Assembly: GCA_038503035.1 (NCBI GenBank)
Contig: JAVSML010024599.1
Location: forward strand, 1-64,000
DNA length: 64,000 nt
Reading direction: 5' to 3'
From: Crocodylus rhombifer
Lineage: Eukaryota; Chordata; Crocodylia; Crocodylidae
Below the pieces are notes generated by a model. The model made no database searches and was not told the DNA's origin. It worked only from the letters and a program-made list of their open reading frames with translations. This document shows, in pieces, positions 45,541 to 58,003 of the stretch. Each line of letters begins with the position of its first letter. The stretch's first letter is position 1. The position numbers and the translations under genes are program-made.

Positions 45541-46779
45541 TGCCTCACATAGGCAGCTTAAGCTGAGAAGGTAAAAAGATGTGCATGTGCAAAGCAACAA
45601 TGTTAAAACAAATTGTTCGAAAAGGCAGGAGAGCTGTGGGTGCTCAACAACTCTGAAAATTGCGCCACTTAATTAACGTATGGATGGTACATTTACCTAT
45701 ACATGTCTAACTTTAGGTATCTATCTTTGACAATGTGGTCTGGATACTTTATGGAGAACTATTTTATAGCTATACTTTTGCTTATTAAATTTAAGCTTTG
45801 TCAGCCTTCTTAGAAACCTCATAACGAATTACTGACAGTATTTTGAGAATCAATTTTTTTTGTTCCATGCGGATGTGTGTCTGAAGCAACGATAAGTTCC
45901 TTTTTATTATCAAATGTAGAAATATTGATGTAGCAAACACTGGCTTCCTGTGTGCTGGGCTGTGTGCAGGCAACTAACGTTGTCATTGCCACTGCAGCTA
46001 ATGGGGGAAGAAAGGAGGAAGTGGTATTTCCATGTTAATGCAACACAAATTGGTGCCCAGCAGAATTCTCCATTGTAATCGCAGTCCTATGGGGAGACCA
46101 GAGTTTAAGCTGACCACAGAGATCTGGCAGTTGGGACTTGTACTGTAAGTCTTTTATACTCCGAGGGAACATTGTATGTCAGCCTTGAAGAATGTCCCTT
46201 CTACTGAGGGCTCCAGAAACCCTAAAAATGTTGCTGTATTGCCAGCTATACAACAGCTACCATGGAGGAGTGGTTCTATAAAGCTAGAAAATGATATAGC
46301 CCTTCTCATCTAGGAGGGCCCCTTTCTCTGTGGTGCTCAGTGCCTCAGACAGAGCTGAGCATCCTTGATTCCCTCTGGGCCTCAATTTGTCACTTAGCTT
46401 CCCTTCAAGGGCACTTAAGCTTCAAGAAGATGGAGCCCCATAGTTACACTCCCTGCCCTCAGGTGGCAACCTGGTTACTTCACTGATGGAAACTTTGCTT
46501 TGTGTCTTAGCCATTGCTCTAAAACGCTTACCCCTGTGGCATTTAAATGGTATTCAAAATGATTGGTGAGCCAGGACAGCAAAAGTAGAGAGCTGGCTTT
46601 TTTTCTGCCTCTTGCATAATCAGCCAGATTGTTACCTGAATTCTTATTTGTATTCCAGTAATGCGAAAAGTTTCCAAATCCATTCTGCTAGGCACCATAT
46701 CGGTATAAATATGAAGCAAAAAAAAAGTCCCTTCCCTGAAGAGCATACTAAGTACAAGACTAGAAATGACTTCTTGCAA
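45541..46779. other. No gene recognised
   Basis: Mixed AT-rich sequence with short frames. The 193-codon minus frame at 46543-47124 begins in the repeat to the right and has no recognisable domain. Confidence 0.5.
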
Positions 46780-47540
46780 CACACAGGCAGGGGAGGGGCC
46801 AGAGATAACCATGAAATGATTCAAATCAGCATGAAAAGAGACAGAACACCAGGAAAGAAATCGTAGACCCACTAAATTCAATAGTGGATGCAGATCTGCC
46901 ATTTGATTTAATAGAGTCAGAGTTTCATTGAAGCTGCCCAACCGTGGTGGATCTTTTCTTGGTATTGCAGCAGAAGTGAATTTTAAACAGGGATTTGAAG
47001 GAAAACTTGCAGTTTCGGGGACACTGGAGAAAGCACAAAGGTAAACGTGTGAAAATTTGGCAAATGGAGCAAGTGGATTGGTATCCCTGCTAAAGTGAAT
47101 ATGGGGATTAATATCTCTTATCATGTAGAAGGTGATATGGTAGGAAGTGGGAGGGTAAGCCAGTGAAAGGTCTTTAAAAGTAAAGCTATATTCACTTCTT
47201 GGCCTCTTGAAGGCTCAGATCAAGTCTATGTTCAGTGAGAGGAGGGGGATCCAGTAGAGTGATGTCAAATCGAGGCGAATGGTTGAAGCAGTCGTTGCAG
47301 CTGAGTGTTTAAGTGACTGTAAGCGGATGCAAAATGAGGAGGGCATGGGTATGAATTAACTGTGTAAATGGAGAAAAAGGGCTGCTGCTCAGAGCGGTTA
47401 TGTAGGAAAAGGCTGAAGAATGTAGATAACATCCAGATGCATGGATCTAAAGACAGAGCAGTCAACCCCAATGCCCAAACTGCAGGGCTGATTCCTAGAC
47501 AGGATGTTGTTGTCCACTCTGACTGTAAAAGGCAGGGGGA
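46780..47540. repeat. Old interspersed repeat, probable
   Basis: Segments such as 'agggatttgaaggaaaactt' with 'ggagaaagcacaaaggt' and 'ccagtgaaaggtctttaaaa' resemble a widespread old amniote DNA-transposon-like repeat. I base this on remembered word order only; no termini or duplications are visible. It carries the 193-codon minus frame, which I do not consider a gene. Confidence 0.3.
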
Positions 47541-48296
47541 AAAGAGTAAAACCTTAATTTGAGATTAAAACTTTGAAAGTGGTTATCGTTCAGGGAAGTG
47601 ACATCAGAGTAACCTCATCTCAGATTGCCTTAAACTAGAAGAACACATGGCTGGTTCTTTCTCTTTCCATTCTTCTGACCAACCGGTGTCCAAGGAATTA
47701 TTACACTAAGGCAGTCTCAGTCTCATTAGAGTCAAGCCACCCCTCTGAATATGCCAGGTCTTAGCTTTCACTCGGTTTTTGACTATGGAAAATGAATAGA
47801 GTAATTCTTCTGTTGGAAAGAACTCAAAGACTGCAGTAAGTCTGAATATTTTTGATTCCTATTTGAAATCCCTTTGTTTATCTTGTGAGTTGTGTAGGCA
47901 TGTGCACACCTAACCATGCTAATATTACACAATACCCTGCAGCATCCTTAAAAGAAACCTATGGCATACCAGGATGCTGTGACACCATGGTTGATAGTCA
48001 CTGAACTAAAGCCTGCTGGAGAAAAAGGAGGAGCTGAGTGCTTAATCTGGAGGGCTGGGTCTTGCCTAATCTGCAAGGCTGGGGGGATTTTGTTTAGTCC
48101 ACTTTTTTTTTTTTTTTTTTGCATTACCTTGTTTGGTTTGTGTTTATAAAATATCTCCTGCCAAACCCATCTCACAGTTTGTTGCTGAGCTAGGTTTCTG
48201 CTTACTCATCCCTCCAGTTGGAGGTGTAAAATACCTGTCCCCTTTCACCCTGCAACAGTCCAGCTGCACATTGCAACATGAAAAGCTTGCTTGCAT
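47541..48296. other. No gene; poly(T) run
   Basis: A T run of about 18 lies at 48104-48121 and is preceded by a GCTGGG-containing segment (48050-48090). It could be the antisense poly(A) of a retroposed sequence, but no source or duplication is seen. Confidence 0.45.
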
Positions 48297-48760
48297 AGGG
48301 TGACCTTGCATCCCAGATTTGGGGCAGTCCCAGATTTCATAGGCTGTTCTGCCCTGTTGGTGTAAATTGAAGCAAGAGTCCTGGATTTGGTTGCCACAGG
48401 CAGAGGCAGTGCTGCCTCCTGCTGAGCACTGGCTGCAAGGGTGGAGGAGTGGGGAGGCAGCTGGACTGGGCACTGCGCCTCAGCCAGAATGGCTGCCCGC
48501 CACTGGCAGCCTCATGCCCTGCTGCTGTGCGTGGCAGTCCCAGGCAGCTGCTAGTGGTGGTAGGGAAGGGCCACTTCCAGGCAGGTCCAGGGGATGGAGT
48601 CTGGCCACGGGCCTCCATGCTGTCTCACCCTGCCCTGCCATCAGGGCTCCTGGGAGTTGCAGGGTTGGGAAAGGGAGGTGTTTTGCACCCGAGATTGAGG
48701 TGGGGGCAGTGTCCCTGTCCCAGATTTCCTTACTCCATCCCAGATTCCCTTAATAATATG
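48297..48760. mobile_element. hAT-like GC-rich element, probable
   Basis: Starts ATAGGGTGACCTTGCATCCC, close to the AGGGTGACC ends of a common sauropsid hAT family, with 'cccagatttggggcagtccc' following and a mirrored 'gtccctgtcccagatttcct' near 48708-48727. The right end seems degraded and no duplication was found. Frames of 93-135 codons inside are composition artefacts. The terminus resembles that of the MITE at 41781. Confidence 0.45.
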
Positions 48761-49639
48761 CTTACACTACCTCCATGGGGCAGGCAGGAGTGCTGCTGTG
48801 AACAAGTCCTGCCTCTTCACTCACACTCTCCAAATCCTGGGAATGAGGCGTCCTAGCCAGCTTAGAGCAGCCCTGAACCCATGCTGGCAAGCATGCCTTA
48901 GAACAGCCTAAGAGTGGCTCTGTGTACATGCACAGAGTCTGCATAGAGTAAGATTGAGTGGGTGGATGTATTTCTTGGCGGCCCTCCTTGGCACAGCACA
49001 GAGGTTGTATAGACATGCCTTGAGTTACCACACTCCTTGCAGCTTAAGAAAACTGTTGGCAACACACAAGCCTTTCTGTTTGCCTTGCATTTTATTGCTG
49101 TGTGTCTTGGGATGCAATTATTTAAAAATGTAAATGTCTAAAATTAAAAATAGCATTCTTTTTGTTAATAGCAGCCATCGGGAGGACAAACGAAAATAAA
49201 CACTTTGTATATGTAATCAGGTCAAATAGTCATTAATCCATACATACAGCTAGTTTGTTTTTTTTTGTAAAGAAGATTGTGAAAGTAAGGGAAGGTAAAG
49301 AAAATTGCATAAAGGGCACAACAGTTGTAATAATGGTTTATGCAACTGGTTGGTTTTAGGTCTAGAAATAAATAGCTCTTATTAATAGATCAGAACTCTT
49401 ACCAGTAAGGGATGGAAACTATTTCTTTCCCTAGCTCACTCCCAACTCCATCCCCACCCAGGAACTAAAGGAAAGGAAATGCAGCTTTGAGATAAAGTAA
49501 CCTTTGTATCCACATTTACAGATCTCTAGCATGGGCCACAAGAGCCAGAATGATTTGTCTGCATAGTATTTTTTAACCAAAGATGCCAGGAAGTTGATTA
49601 AAAACAAAGAAACAAAAAAAACCCCTGGGTCCAGATCAC
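48761..49639. other. No gene recognised
   Basis: GC-balanced to about 49060, AT-rich after that. No signature of a gene or repeat. Confidence 0.5.
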
Positions 49640-50120
49640 ATTCTGTACACCGTTGGTAGACCCAGATGAACCGGCAATATTTTCCTATTTATCATTTTCC
49701 CAGAGGTGGGGGGAAAACAAATTGTGTGGTCAAAAACATAGCTTAAGAAATAAAACCTGGTGCAGTTTTTTTTTACAAAGGTGGGAAATTAAAATTTTGG
49801 GAACCCATGAATAGTTTCAATGAAGGAAAAACTGGAGGAAATAATGTTTAAAAATGAAACTTCCCAATTTTTTCCCAGTTTTTGGCACTTTTGTTTTCAA
49901 ATTGGCCTTAATTAGAAAAAAAAAAAGACAAAAAGATTAAAGGAGGGGTTTTTTTGCTCCCTTAAGGATCAAGTAACTTTGAAAGCAAAACAGAATGTTT
50001 CAGTCCTATATGGAAATATCCATGTGGTTTCATTTTGCTAAAAAAAAAAATCTATTTTGGTTTAACCAGAACCTTCTTGATCGTGGAACCAAAAATCTAT
50101 TACTCATCCAGCTCTACTCA
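49640..50120. repeat. AT-rich old repeat, probable
   Basis: Dense GGAAAA, TTTTCCC and GTTTCATTTTG words followed by 'cagaaccttcttgatcgtgg' and 'catccagctctactca' are typical of an old sauropsid repeat in which homopurine and homopyrimidine stretches alternate. Class unknown. Confidence 0.35.
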
Positions 50121-50454
50121 GAAGATGATCACAGATATGAAAGGATCTGAACTATTCACTGAAAGGCTGAACTAAGCATCTACATTAGACAGTAGTTGGG
50201 GGAGACTGGGGGAGAAAGAAAATGGCAGCGTAGGTCTTTCCTGGTAGGGGCTGTGTACCTGAGTGAAAATAACCACCGTGGCAATAGACTACATTGAGGT
50301 ATACCACTCAAGAGAATGAGTAGTCTTTACATGACTTTTTCTGTTCATAGGAGGAAGTGGTTTAGTGACATGTGGTTAATGTAATCCTCTTTTTGCCTAC
50401 ACAGCATCTAAAATGCCATGCTTTAGTTCTATGAAGTTGGAGGGGAAAGAACAG

Positions 50455-50590
50455 AGGTGGGTAGGGTATGCACTGTCATCCCCATCTTGGAGATAGAGAG
50501 CTTGTGGTACAGAGATACTGAAGTGAATAGGCACAAGTCAGTAGGATATCCAAGGATGATCTGGCAGCAGAAAAGCAGTCCCACATGACA
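50455..50590 (-). mobile_element. MIR SINE, antisense
   Basis: Plus-strand words 'cactgtcatccccatcttgg', 'ggtacagagatactgaagtg' and 'aggcacaagtcagtagg' correspond to the reverse complement of MIR (ATTATCCCCATTTTACAGAT, CTGAGGCACAGAGAGG and the following block). Moderately diverged. Confidence 0.65.
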
Positions 50591-52879
50591 ATCACACATT
50601 GTTTTTTGGGTTTTTTTCCAGGCACCACAGTATTTTAATAACTCAGATCAAATGGCTAAGTTAAAAATAACTAAGTCACCAGAAAAGTCACCCTTCCATG
50701 AAAGTCATATCCCAAAGGAAGAGAATAAGTTTCAGAGTACTTACAGGTCCTTTACTTTCCAGTAACCATCTTCTCCCAACAAAGAGCAACCAAATAAATG
50801 CCACTTTAACGTGATTAAACATCCCAGTTTGGTTTGAGATGTGTTCACTTCCACTGTTAATTATGACATGTTCTAAATAGTGTTTGGCAAAATGAAGTTC
50901 AGACTACAAAGTCATGCTCCAGATTTTTAAAAGATTCATTTACACCATTTCATGTATGAAGACAAATAGTAAATGTTCATGTATCGTAAGAATGTGCCCA
51001 GTATATCATCATGTGGAGCTTCCACAGTAGAACAACTGGAGAACTCCCTGTTGTATGTGATATGACAACACATAAATGTAAATTAAAACATGTACTACTT
51101 TGCAGAAGCTACTTTGCAACTGTTGTCTGGGACATCCTGTTGAAGCTCACTCTGAAATAATAAGCTCCTGTACAACAGCAGTATGAAAATCAGATGTGTA
51201 TGTATGTCTTTGTGGAGAAAAAAACAGAGAAGGCTTAAAGGAGTTTAGTCTTTGGAAGAATAGACAACTCATTGAACTTAGGATCTGACCATCAAGAACA
51301 CATTTGCTTTTAGGGAGGAAAGCAAAATTGAAAAATTTTGCAATTCAGTTTCATGTAATGAAATTGCAAACTTTCATTAGCAGAAATCTACTACTGACAA
51401 GACTTTAAACTTGACCCCTTTTAACTTTTAGGTTGTCACTGTAATGCTGTACCTGCTAATAAAATTCAGAAAAAATATTTGGGATATATTCAGGTTACTT
51501 TGACATGAAAAAATCACTGTATTCCTAATGTATTTCAGAGGTCTCAGAAGAATTAGTGTTAATTAAGTGCCAAACACATTTAAAAAAAAAATAAAAACCT
51601 AGCTGAAGAAAATTTATTTTTTATTTTAAAATGAGAGATTAACTGGTTTAGATCCATGGACAATTTTTATTCATTTCTGACTCAAAGGAAAGGAAATAGG
51701 AAAAAGGCAAAGGAAAAAGAAGAAGTAGAAGTATCTAAGAACTTGGGGGTTTTTTTTCCTTTTAAAACATTGTAAAACACATAAGTTTTTCTGTCTGGGA
51801 AACCTTTTATTCTTTGTGTTTTGATTGCTACTAAGTCTGATCCTTAGTTTATATTGCACAGCAGAAATCAGTTATACTACCATGCTATTGCATATCACCT
51901 TTATCCACAACTTTTTACTGTGATCATTTCTCCAAAATAAAGCAATACATGACTTATGCAAACATTTCAGCCTTGTGAAGATTCCAAAGTTCTCCCCAGT
52001 CATTGTGTTGACAATACTCCCTATTTGTCCTATGAAATTGGTCAGCTGAGCAGTATGACTCTGTCACCCAACCTCCATGCCCCTTTCAAGGTGACAACCT
52101 GAAGACTTTCACCTTACATGTGCTATCACAGACTTTCATCGTGTTCCCCCTCCCACCCTCCCCGGAGTGTCTGTGTAGACACTTGAGAAGGTGGGATGCC
52201 ACCAGATTCTGTTCTGATAGCAGTTCTTTCAGATAGGGTGAAAGCTCTACTAATGCCAGCTAGATAAAAGATCTACCAATACCAAGTAGTCCTTCGGTAA
52301 ATAGACTGGAATCTCTTATAAATTAAAACTTGGATCTGAGGTTAGGCAAGGATACTTCGGGTTGATTACATGTATAACCAATCAAAAAGGTTTTCATTTA
52401 TGTGTGTGTGAACATGCTGAAAATACCTTGTTTCATTTTTCCACACATTCATATTTTTAATTCAATATTTAGATGAAAATGTTTCTTTTTAAAAATGCAG
52501 TGAGGGAAACCTTCCGTTTTTAATCCTTCAACTTCCTTTTTTCTATTTTTATTTCTTCCAAAGCTAAAAACATTTTTTTAAAGTTGAAATGTTACATTTT
52601 GAATTTGTCAGAAAACAAGCAAACAAACAAAAACAAAAAACTCCCACACCATACCCCCTGCCCCCCCTTTTTTTTGGTTGAATAGACTTTTCTGTTGAAA
52701 AAAAGCAATCAGCTTGTAATTAGCCAGTTGACTGCCCAGACCAGTCCTGTCTGAGTGGATGCAGACACTGGGCAGTGAGTGAGAATAAAGGGATGGAGTG
52801 TAGTTTGGGGATGATAGTAAACCGAAGATTTGTGCAGTAACCAACCAATCTATCATTGTATTATTTCAGATAGATGGAG
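50591..52879. other. AT-rich, no gene recognised
   Basis: Many short A and T runs. Minus-strand frames of 62 and 82 codons are lysine- or low-complexity-rich. No transposon signature that I can support. Confidence 0.5.
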
Positions 52880-53010
52880 TTTTCACTAGGATTTCTTGAA
52901 ACTCCCTGACTCCATGAGTCTCTGGGGATAAACCAAAAGAATTCACCCCTGCCAAAAGGGAGGCAGGAAAAATCCTGATCTTTGATTGTGGTAGCCAGAC
53001 CAGGTTAAGT
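52880..53010 (-). mobile_element. CR1-like 3' UTR fragment, antisense, tentative
   Basis: 'attcacccctgccaaaaggg' and 'aggcaggaaaaatcctgatc' resemble the reverse complement of an older CR1 3' region. The match is short and diverged. Confidence 0.35.
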
Positions 53011-53051
53011 ACTGTGCTGCTGATATCTCCATTTGAGCTGATGATTTAGAA

Positions 53052-53412
53052 GAGTGGTGCTCAACCTTCTAGCTCCATGGGGCGGATGACTGCTGTGGGG
53101 CTGCTCCCTGGACCAGAGCCCATGAGCAGAGGCAGTCTGGATTGAATCCAGCATGGGATTGGCATGCAGGGTCAGTCTCTGGGTAGGAGTGTGTAAGCCT
53201 TACCCTGTGCACCAGATATGGCTGAGTTGCGACCCTGGACCAGCATGCAGGGCAGTGTCCTCCAGCCCATAGGACTCCCCGTGGGTCTGGAAATTTGTCA
53301 GCAGGAGAGATGAGACAATGCTGCCTCCACTCCCTCACTGACAAATTTCCAGGTATGCGGAGAGCCCTGAGGGTCAATTAACAGCCCAGTGGGATGGAGG
53401 TTGAGCACCTTG
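53052..53412. mobile_element. Non-autonomous hAT element, 361 bp
   Basis: Left end GAGTGGTGCTCAACC and right end GGTTGAGCACCTTG are inverted partners of the same hAT type as 30958-31227. The flanking 8-mers are ATTTAGAA (53044-53051) and GTTTAAAA (53413-53420), matching at 6 of 8. The interior is GC-richer and non-coding; the 102-codon minus frame inside is not a gene. Confidence 0.72.
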
Positions 53413-55359
53413 GTTTAAAATGCATTTAAGTTGCACCGGTTGGTCTAGAGATCATGTGGAAGAAAAATCCTGTGGTTGCTGTTATAGACTATATCACTGG
53501 GCCAACAGTTTATGTCTGTGCGAGTTTCCATGAATGGGGAATTTTGAAGTCTCCAGTATCAGACATTGACAGTAACTTCATTAGCAGTATGGAGAAGCTA
53601 GAACCGTTCATACACCTTGGAGTCCTACATTTATTTCCCCATGTGGACCGGTGCTTAAAATGAATGGATTTGACTCTGTCCATCTTCAGAGTTGGGGCTC
53701 TGTTGTCTTCAAAGCAAATAATATGACCATTTCACTAGTTTATGATCTCTGGAAGCCTGCCAGGAGTAATCTGTACTGAATCAGTACTGGTGGAGTCATT
53801 GCTCAGTTTTTGAAGTGAGGCACTTCAGCTGAGATGAGATTATGAAAAATGTTGTTTTTCTAAGAAATACTGTCTCACTGATCAGCATAAATCTGAGTCT
53901 TGTATGTCTGACTATCAGAGAAATGGAGATGCAAAGTAAAAAGAATAGGTAGAAGTAAGTGCTTGTTACTTTATCCTTGTCTGCCAGGGATCTGTTCTCT
54001 TTGTACCCCTTGTCTGCTGGGTGAGGAAGTCAAAAACATTTGTAATACTTACCCTCCAGATTATATCCTTCCTTTTTATTGCTGAATTCTAAGGGCTGAC
54101 TGTTCCTTTCTAACCATATTGTTGACCAGTGTTATGATAGTTGGCATGAGAGGGACTAATTTAAGGCCACAGAGAAAGAGAGAGAGGCGGAAGCTGCCTT
54201 AAAGCAATTGCTATAGAGCTGGCGTTTGTCAGAATGGTAGGGAAGTAGCAATGCTGAGTAAGCAGTTATTCCCTACAGGTTTGGGCAGATGCCAGTAGGC
54301 CCTTCTAGGCCTGTGTGTCAAAGTGTTACTCCTATGTGTTGGCTGTTATGGCTTTTTATTCGTATTCATATTCCGTAAAGACATGAAGTCATGACTGCTG
54401 ACTCTTTCAGCCTCAGTGGGGCTTGTGTGAGTCACAAGATTCATGCAATAGCCATGAGACCTTCATTGCCTAATATATTTATTATGGAATGAAAATGCAT
54501 AAACTTTCTGCATTTATAAAGCAAGTTTAATATTACAGCCGTTTAAAGTATTCTACTTCTGGCAGTTTATCAGTAGTTAAGATAGGAAAATTCACCATAT
54601 GACAGCCTGTGATGGGATTATATCCTGCATTTTAACCTTTACCTGGTAATCAGGATAGAGCATTTGAGTAGTGACTGCTGCTCTTATCATGGCTGCCTTC
54701 AGCAGTCCAGTTCCCTCCATATGGTCCCCTATGGAGTGGCAATATTTACAGTGTGCTTCTGGCGCTGAAGAATCACATACTTCCCTGGCGGCAGTGTGGG
54801 AACTTGGGGGGCGGGGTGCAGCAGCCAGGGAAATCGTCTGCTCATAGTCAAGATTATGATAGTAGCATGATGATAGATGCAGCTTTTATTTTAATAGTAA
54901 CTGCAGCTGCTTGCCCTTTCTACTGACTTTGGGGTCTTTTAATAGACTTCCAGCCAGCATCTCTAGCTGCAGGTGCAAAGTTGCACTGTCACACAACTAG
55001 CTTCCTAATCAGAGTATTTCTGGACAAACCCAGAATGCAGATCAGGTTTCATCATTTTTAATAATCACATGCATTGAAACTCTTCATTAAACTGCCACCA
55101 ATGAAGCAGGGGTTGAGGAGGTAACTTCAGTTTTCACTTGACATGAGATATGTTTCTTTTTACATCATCAAAATAGATCCCTTGTATCCCAGTTGTAAGC
55201 TTTATTTTTTAATGCTTACCTCTGGAGGGGCAACGGAGAGGATGAGGTCACAGCTACAAGTGTGTACTATCTTAATGTCTTTATTGCCCCTCCATCAGAG
55301 CAGGAGCCCCCTGAGACTTTTCAATGCAATAGTGCTTTGACTTTGTTGCGGAAGATTTT
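53413..55359. other. No gene recognised
   Basis: A 69-codon plus frame at 53454-53663 lacks a recognisable domain. A GAGAGA patch lies near 54174-54187. No repeat signature that I can support. Confidence 0.5.
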
Positions 55360-55475
55360 AAATCAGACAGGAGATTGATATTTTGAGCCAGTCTTCCAGT
55401 TGGTATCAGTCCTACACCATTGAAGTTGATCACATTATACTTGTTTACCTTGGCTAAGGATCTGGTACAGAATTT
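55360..55475 (-). repeat. Old sauropsid interspersed repeat fragment
   Basis: The reverse complement reads like the familiar 'agatcctcagctggtgtaaa' block followed by an 'attgaagtcaatgg'-type core. On the plus strand the words are 'caccattgaagttgatcaca' (55416-55435) and 'ttggctaaggatctgg' (55449-55464). Class not assigned. Confidence 0.4.
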
Positions 55476-56540
55476 CATTCTGTTAACTTAATATTAATAT
55501 TTTGTACAATTCTTTGAAAACATAAACCATAGTGTAAGGATAAAATAGTCTTATTCATAATGATGCGCTAGCACCTGCAGTTGACAAGCCAAGATTTTAT
55601 TTGTGGGGCTTGCTTGGCATTTGTTTGCTAGTAGTGAGAGGGAAAAAAATAGCAGCATATTTTACATTTGCGGTATTAAAATTTATGGGGGTGTTGTTGT
55701 TTTCCTATTGCCAAATGCTTTACAAGCCCCGGTTAGTTGAAAACTGGCAGATCATTATTGTCATTAGTAGCAAAGAGGGGAGGTAATTGGTTTTGTGAAG
55801 GGTTTTAAAAAATCATAGCAGTGGCACAAGGTCAGGGTTGCTTGTTTACCAATAAACTTTAGGCTATTCATGAAAAAGGATTCAATTCATATTCCTATAA
55901 AATGCTGTAAAATAAAAGCCAGAACAGTTAGTGTTTATATACAGATTTAGCAAATACACAAGGCCACATTTAAACATTCCAGTATTGCCAGTCGTCATAT
56001 TGTTTTCACACTGATATTGCATTACAGCATTGTCCTTTGAGATGTTGTGACCATTAAACTAATCTTTAGGATTTGTGCTCCTTTGAACCCTGATCTCTAT
56101 AAACCCAAATAAAATAAATAATCCATGTGCAGATGGAGCAGTCTAGAGACCTCTGTCTTGAGACCTCTGTCTTCCAGGGCCCTGTTTTCAAAATTATCTA
56201 GCTAAACGTTCTAGAGCAAGATCATGCTGCTTGCATCATTGCCTTTCTGTAGCATGCACAAGTAATAGCAATTCCTAACCTTGCAGTTTTATTTCAGATT
56301 ATTTTTATAGGAATTTTCTTTAGCATTACATGATATGTTGTTTCCCAGGACAGATCCTGAAATGAGCCCCTGTAGTGGTCAGATGCAAGGAACAGGCACT
56401 TTTCAGACACTGTTGAAGGAGAACCCCGAGGGGCCCAGTATATGGCTTCTGCGAAGGAGGAAAGGAAAATCACCATAGGAGAACATCCCCCAGCCCTCTC
56501 ATATCTAATTCACTCCTGCTCATAGTTGTACTTGATTCCC
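55476..56540. other. No gene; one 14-bp tandem duplication
   Basis: A short exact tandem repeat of GAGACCTCTGTCTT lies at 56146-56173. Otherwise AT-rich with no recognisable gene or transposon. Confidence 0.5.
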
Positions 56541-56544
56541 CACC

Positions 56545-56845
56545 TTAGAATCATAGAAAATGAGGGTTGGAAATGTCCTTTGGAGGTCACCTAGTCCAGC
56601 CCCCTGCTCCAAGCAGGACTGATTCCAGCTATATCATCTCAGGCAAGGCTTTCTCTATCGAGGTCTTAAAAACCTCCAAGGATGGAGAGTCCACAACCTC
56701 TCTGGGTAACCTGCTCCAGTGCTTTACTGCCCTCCTAGTGAGAGAGGTATTTCTAATATCTAACCTAAATTTCCCTTGCTGCAACTTGAAACCAGGGTTC
56801 CTTGTTCTGTTAACAAGGAGCTCCTTGTTCAGCACAACTACAGCA
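56545..56845 (-). mobile_element. CR1 LINE 3' end, antisense
   Basis: Plus-strand reading starts 'ttagaatcatagaaaatgag', then 'ctagtccagccccctgctcc', 'taaaaacctccaaggatgga', 'cctctctgggtaacctgctc' and 'cttgaaaccagggttccttg', a well-preserved reverse complement of a CR1 3' end. It gives a 68-codon minus frame with FRLDIRNTSLTRRAVKHW, the CR1 C-terminal motif. Confidence 0.92.
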
Positions 56846-57184
56846 CTTCTGTTATTAGAGAATCCTCCTCAACCGTAAGGAAGTTTTTCCCATAAGAACA
56901 GCTTATTTTTCAAAGTAGCCCATGCATAACTGAAGTTTCTTCAGTAATCTGGGAGGAACATGTGTATAATTAAGGTATTAAAGCTGTTTGCACTCAACAT
57001 GCAGGAGTTGGTGCTCTTTGCTGGCTTTTGGATTCTAGATGTATGGCAATCCTCATAAAAACAGTACACTGATTTGGAGGTAAGTGCTGGCTGATGCAGT
57101 CTTTCAGGTGGTCTTGGTTTTTAAATTGAATCAAATTAGATGCATGGCTGGCTAAATCCAATAAAAGACTTGAGTACTGCAGCA
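56846..57184. other. No gene recognised
   Basis: AT-rich sequence; the left edge may be a little more CR1. Confidence 0.45.
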
Positions 57185-57665
57185 TTTAGCTTTGTGGGTG
57201 CCCATCTTTTAGGCACCTAGGCTTCCTGTGCACCCATGGTCAGAGTGAGGTGCCTTGCAATCCAAAATACTTGCAGGCTTGCTTAGTTGTAGGCTGCTGA
57301 CTGCTAACGAAACACAAAGCACAGGGTGTTGTGAATTCCAGCACGGCCCTGAGGCTTAGGTGCCTGAATTCAAGCTGCACAGAGATGCCTCCTGCCACTA
57401 GAGATCCACAGCCCAAAATCCTTTCCCGAGAGTAGGTACCTTCAGCTCTTCTTTGAAGGAACAAAGTAGGAGTCACTATTGTCTTTTTTAAAAATGGCAA
57501 GACTTTTCTTCTGAAGTTTTACTTTGATTTTAATCAGAAGAGATATATTCCAAATCAGGAAGAGATGATGCCTCTCATATACAAGCTCAGCGGTTAGAGC
57601 ATTCCCCTAGGAAGAAGGCGACTTAGGCTTAGTACACTCCTCAGCCTAAGGGGATTTACACTCAT
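57185..57665. repeat. Possible tRNA-derived SINE or related old repeat
   Basis: 'agctcagcggttagagcatt' (57585-57604) looks like the A-box half of a tRNA-derived SINE head, and 'gggatttacactcatgttcc' may hold a decayed B box. To the left, 'ttaggcacctaggcttcctg' and 'cttaggtgcctgaattcaag' are words of an old sauropsid repeat. It is too diverged to be a working tRNA gene. Confidence 0.4.
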
Positions 57666-57687
57666 GTTCCTACCTTCTATTTTGGCC

Positions 57688-58003
57688 GTCTACAAACTCA
57701 TTGGGGGGGGATGGACAGCAGGAAATGGGGGATATGCTGTTTACCAGGGCACCCATCGGGGTAGCTAGAAACAGTGGACACAAACTGGAAGAGAGCAAAT
57801 TTAGATTGGACATCAGGAAAAAATTCTTTATGGTGATGGTTGCCAAAATATGGAATATGCTTCCAAGGGAGGTGGTATGTCCCCTTCCTTCAAGGTATTT
57901 AAGAGGAGATTTCACAAACATCTTTTTCCTACCGAGGGCAGGGGGTTGGCCTCGGTGATTTAATAGGTCCCTTCCGACCCTTAAAATCTATGAAATCTTA
58001 AAG
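57688..58003 (+). mobile_element. CR1 LINE 3' end
   Basis: Plus-strand frame FRLDIRKKFFMVMVAKIWNM followed by LPREVV is the CR1 ORF2 C-terminus. The 3' end 'ggttggcctcggtgatttaa' and 'gtcccttccgacccttaaaa' with a short CTATGAAAT tail is complete. The copy is truncated after about 315 bp. Confidence 0.92.

Noticed and set aside
46543..47124. 193-codon minus-strand open frame
   Set aside because: No recognisable domain, and much of it overlaps a probable old interspersed repeat.
57570..57665. Possible tRNA gene
   Set aside because: Only an A-box-like half is recognisable; no cloverleaf can be drawn, so a degraded SINE head is more likely.
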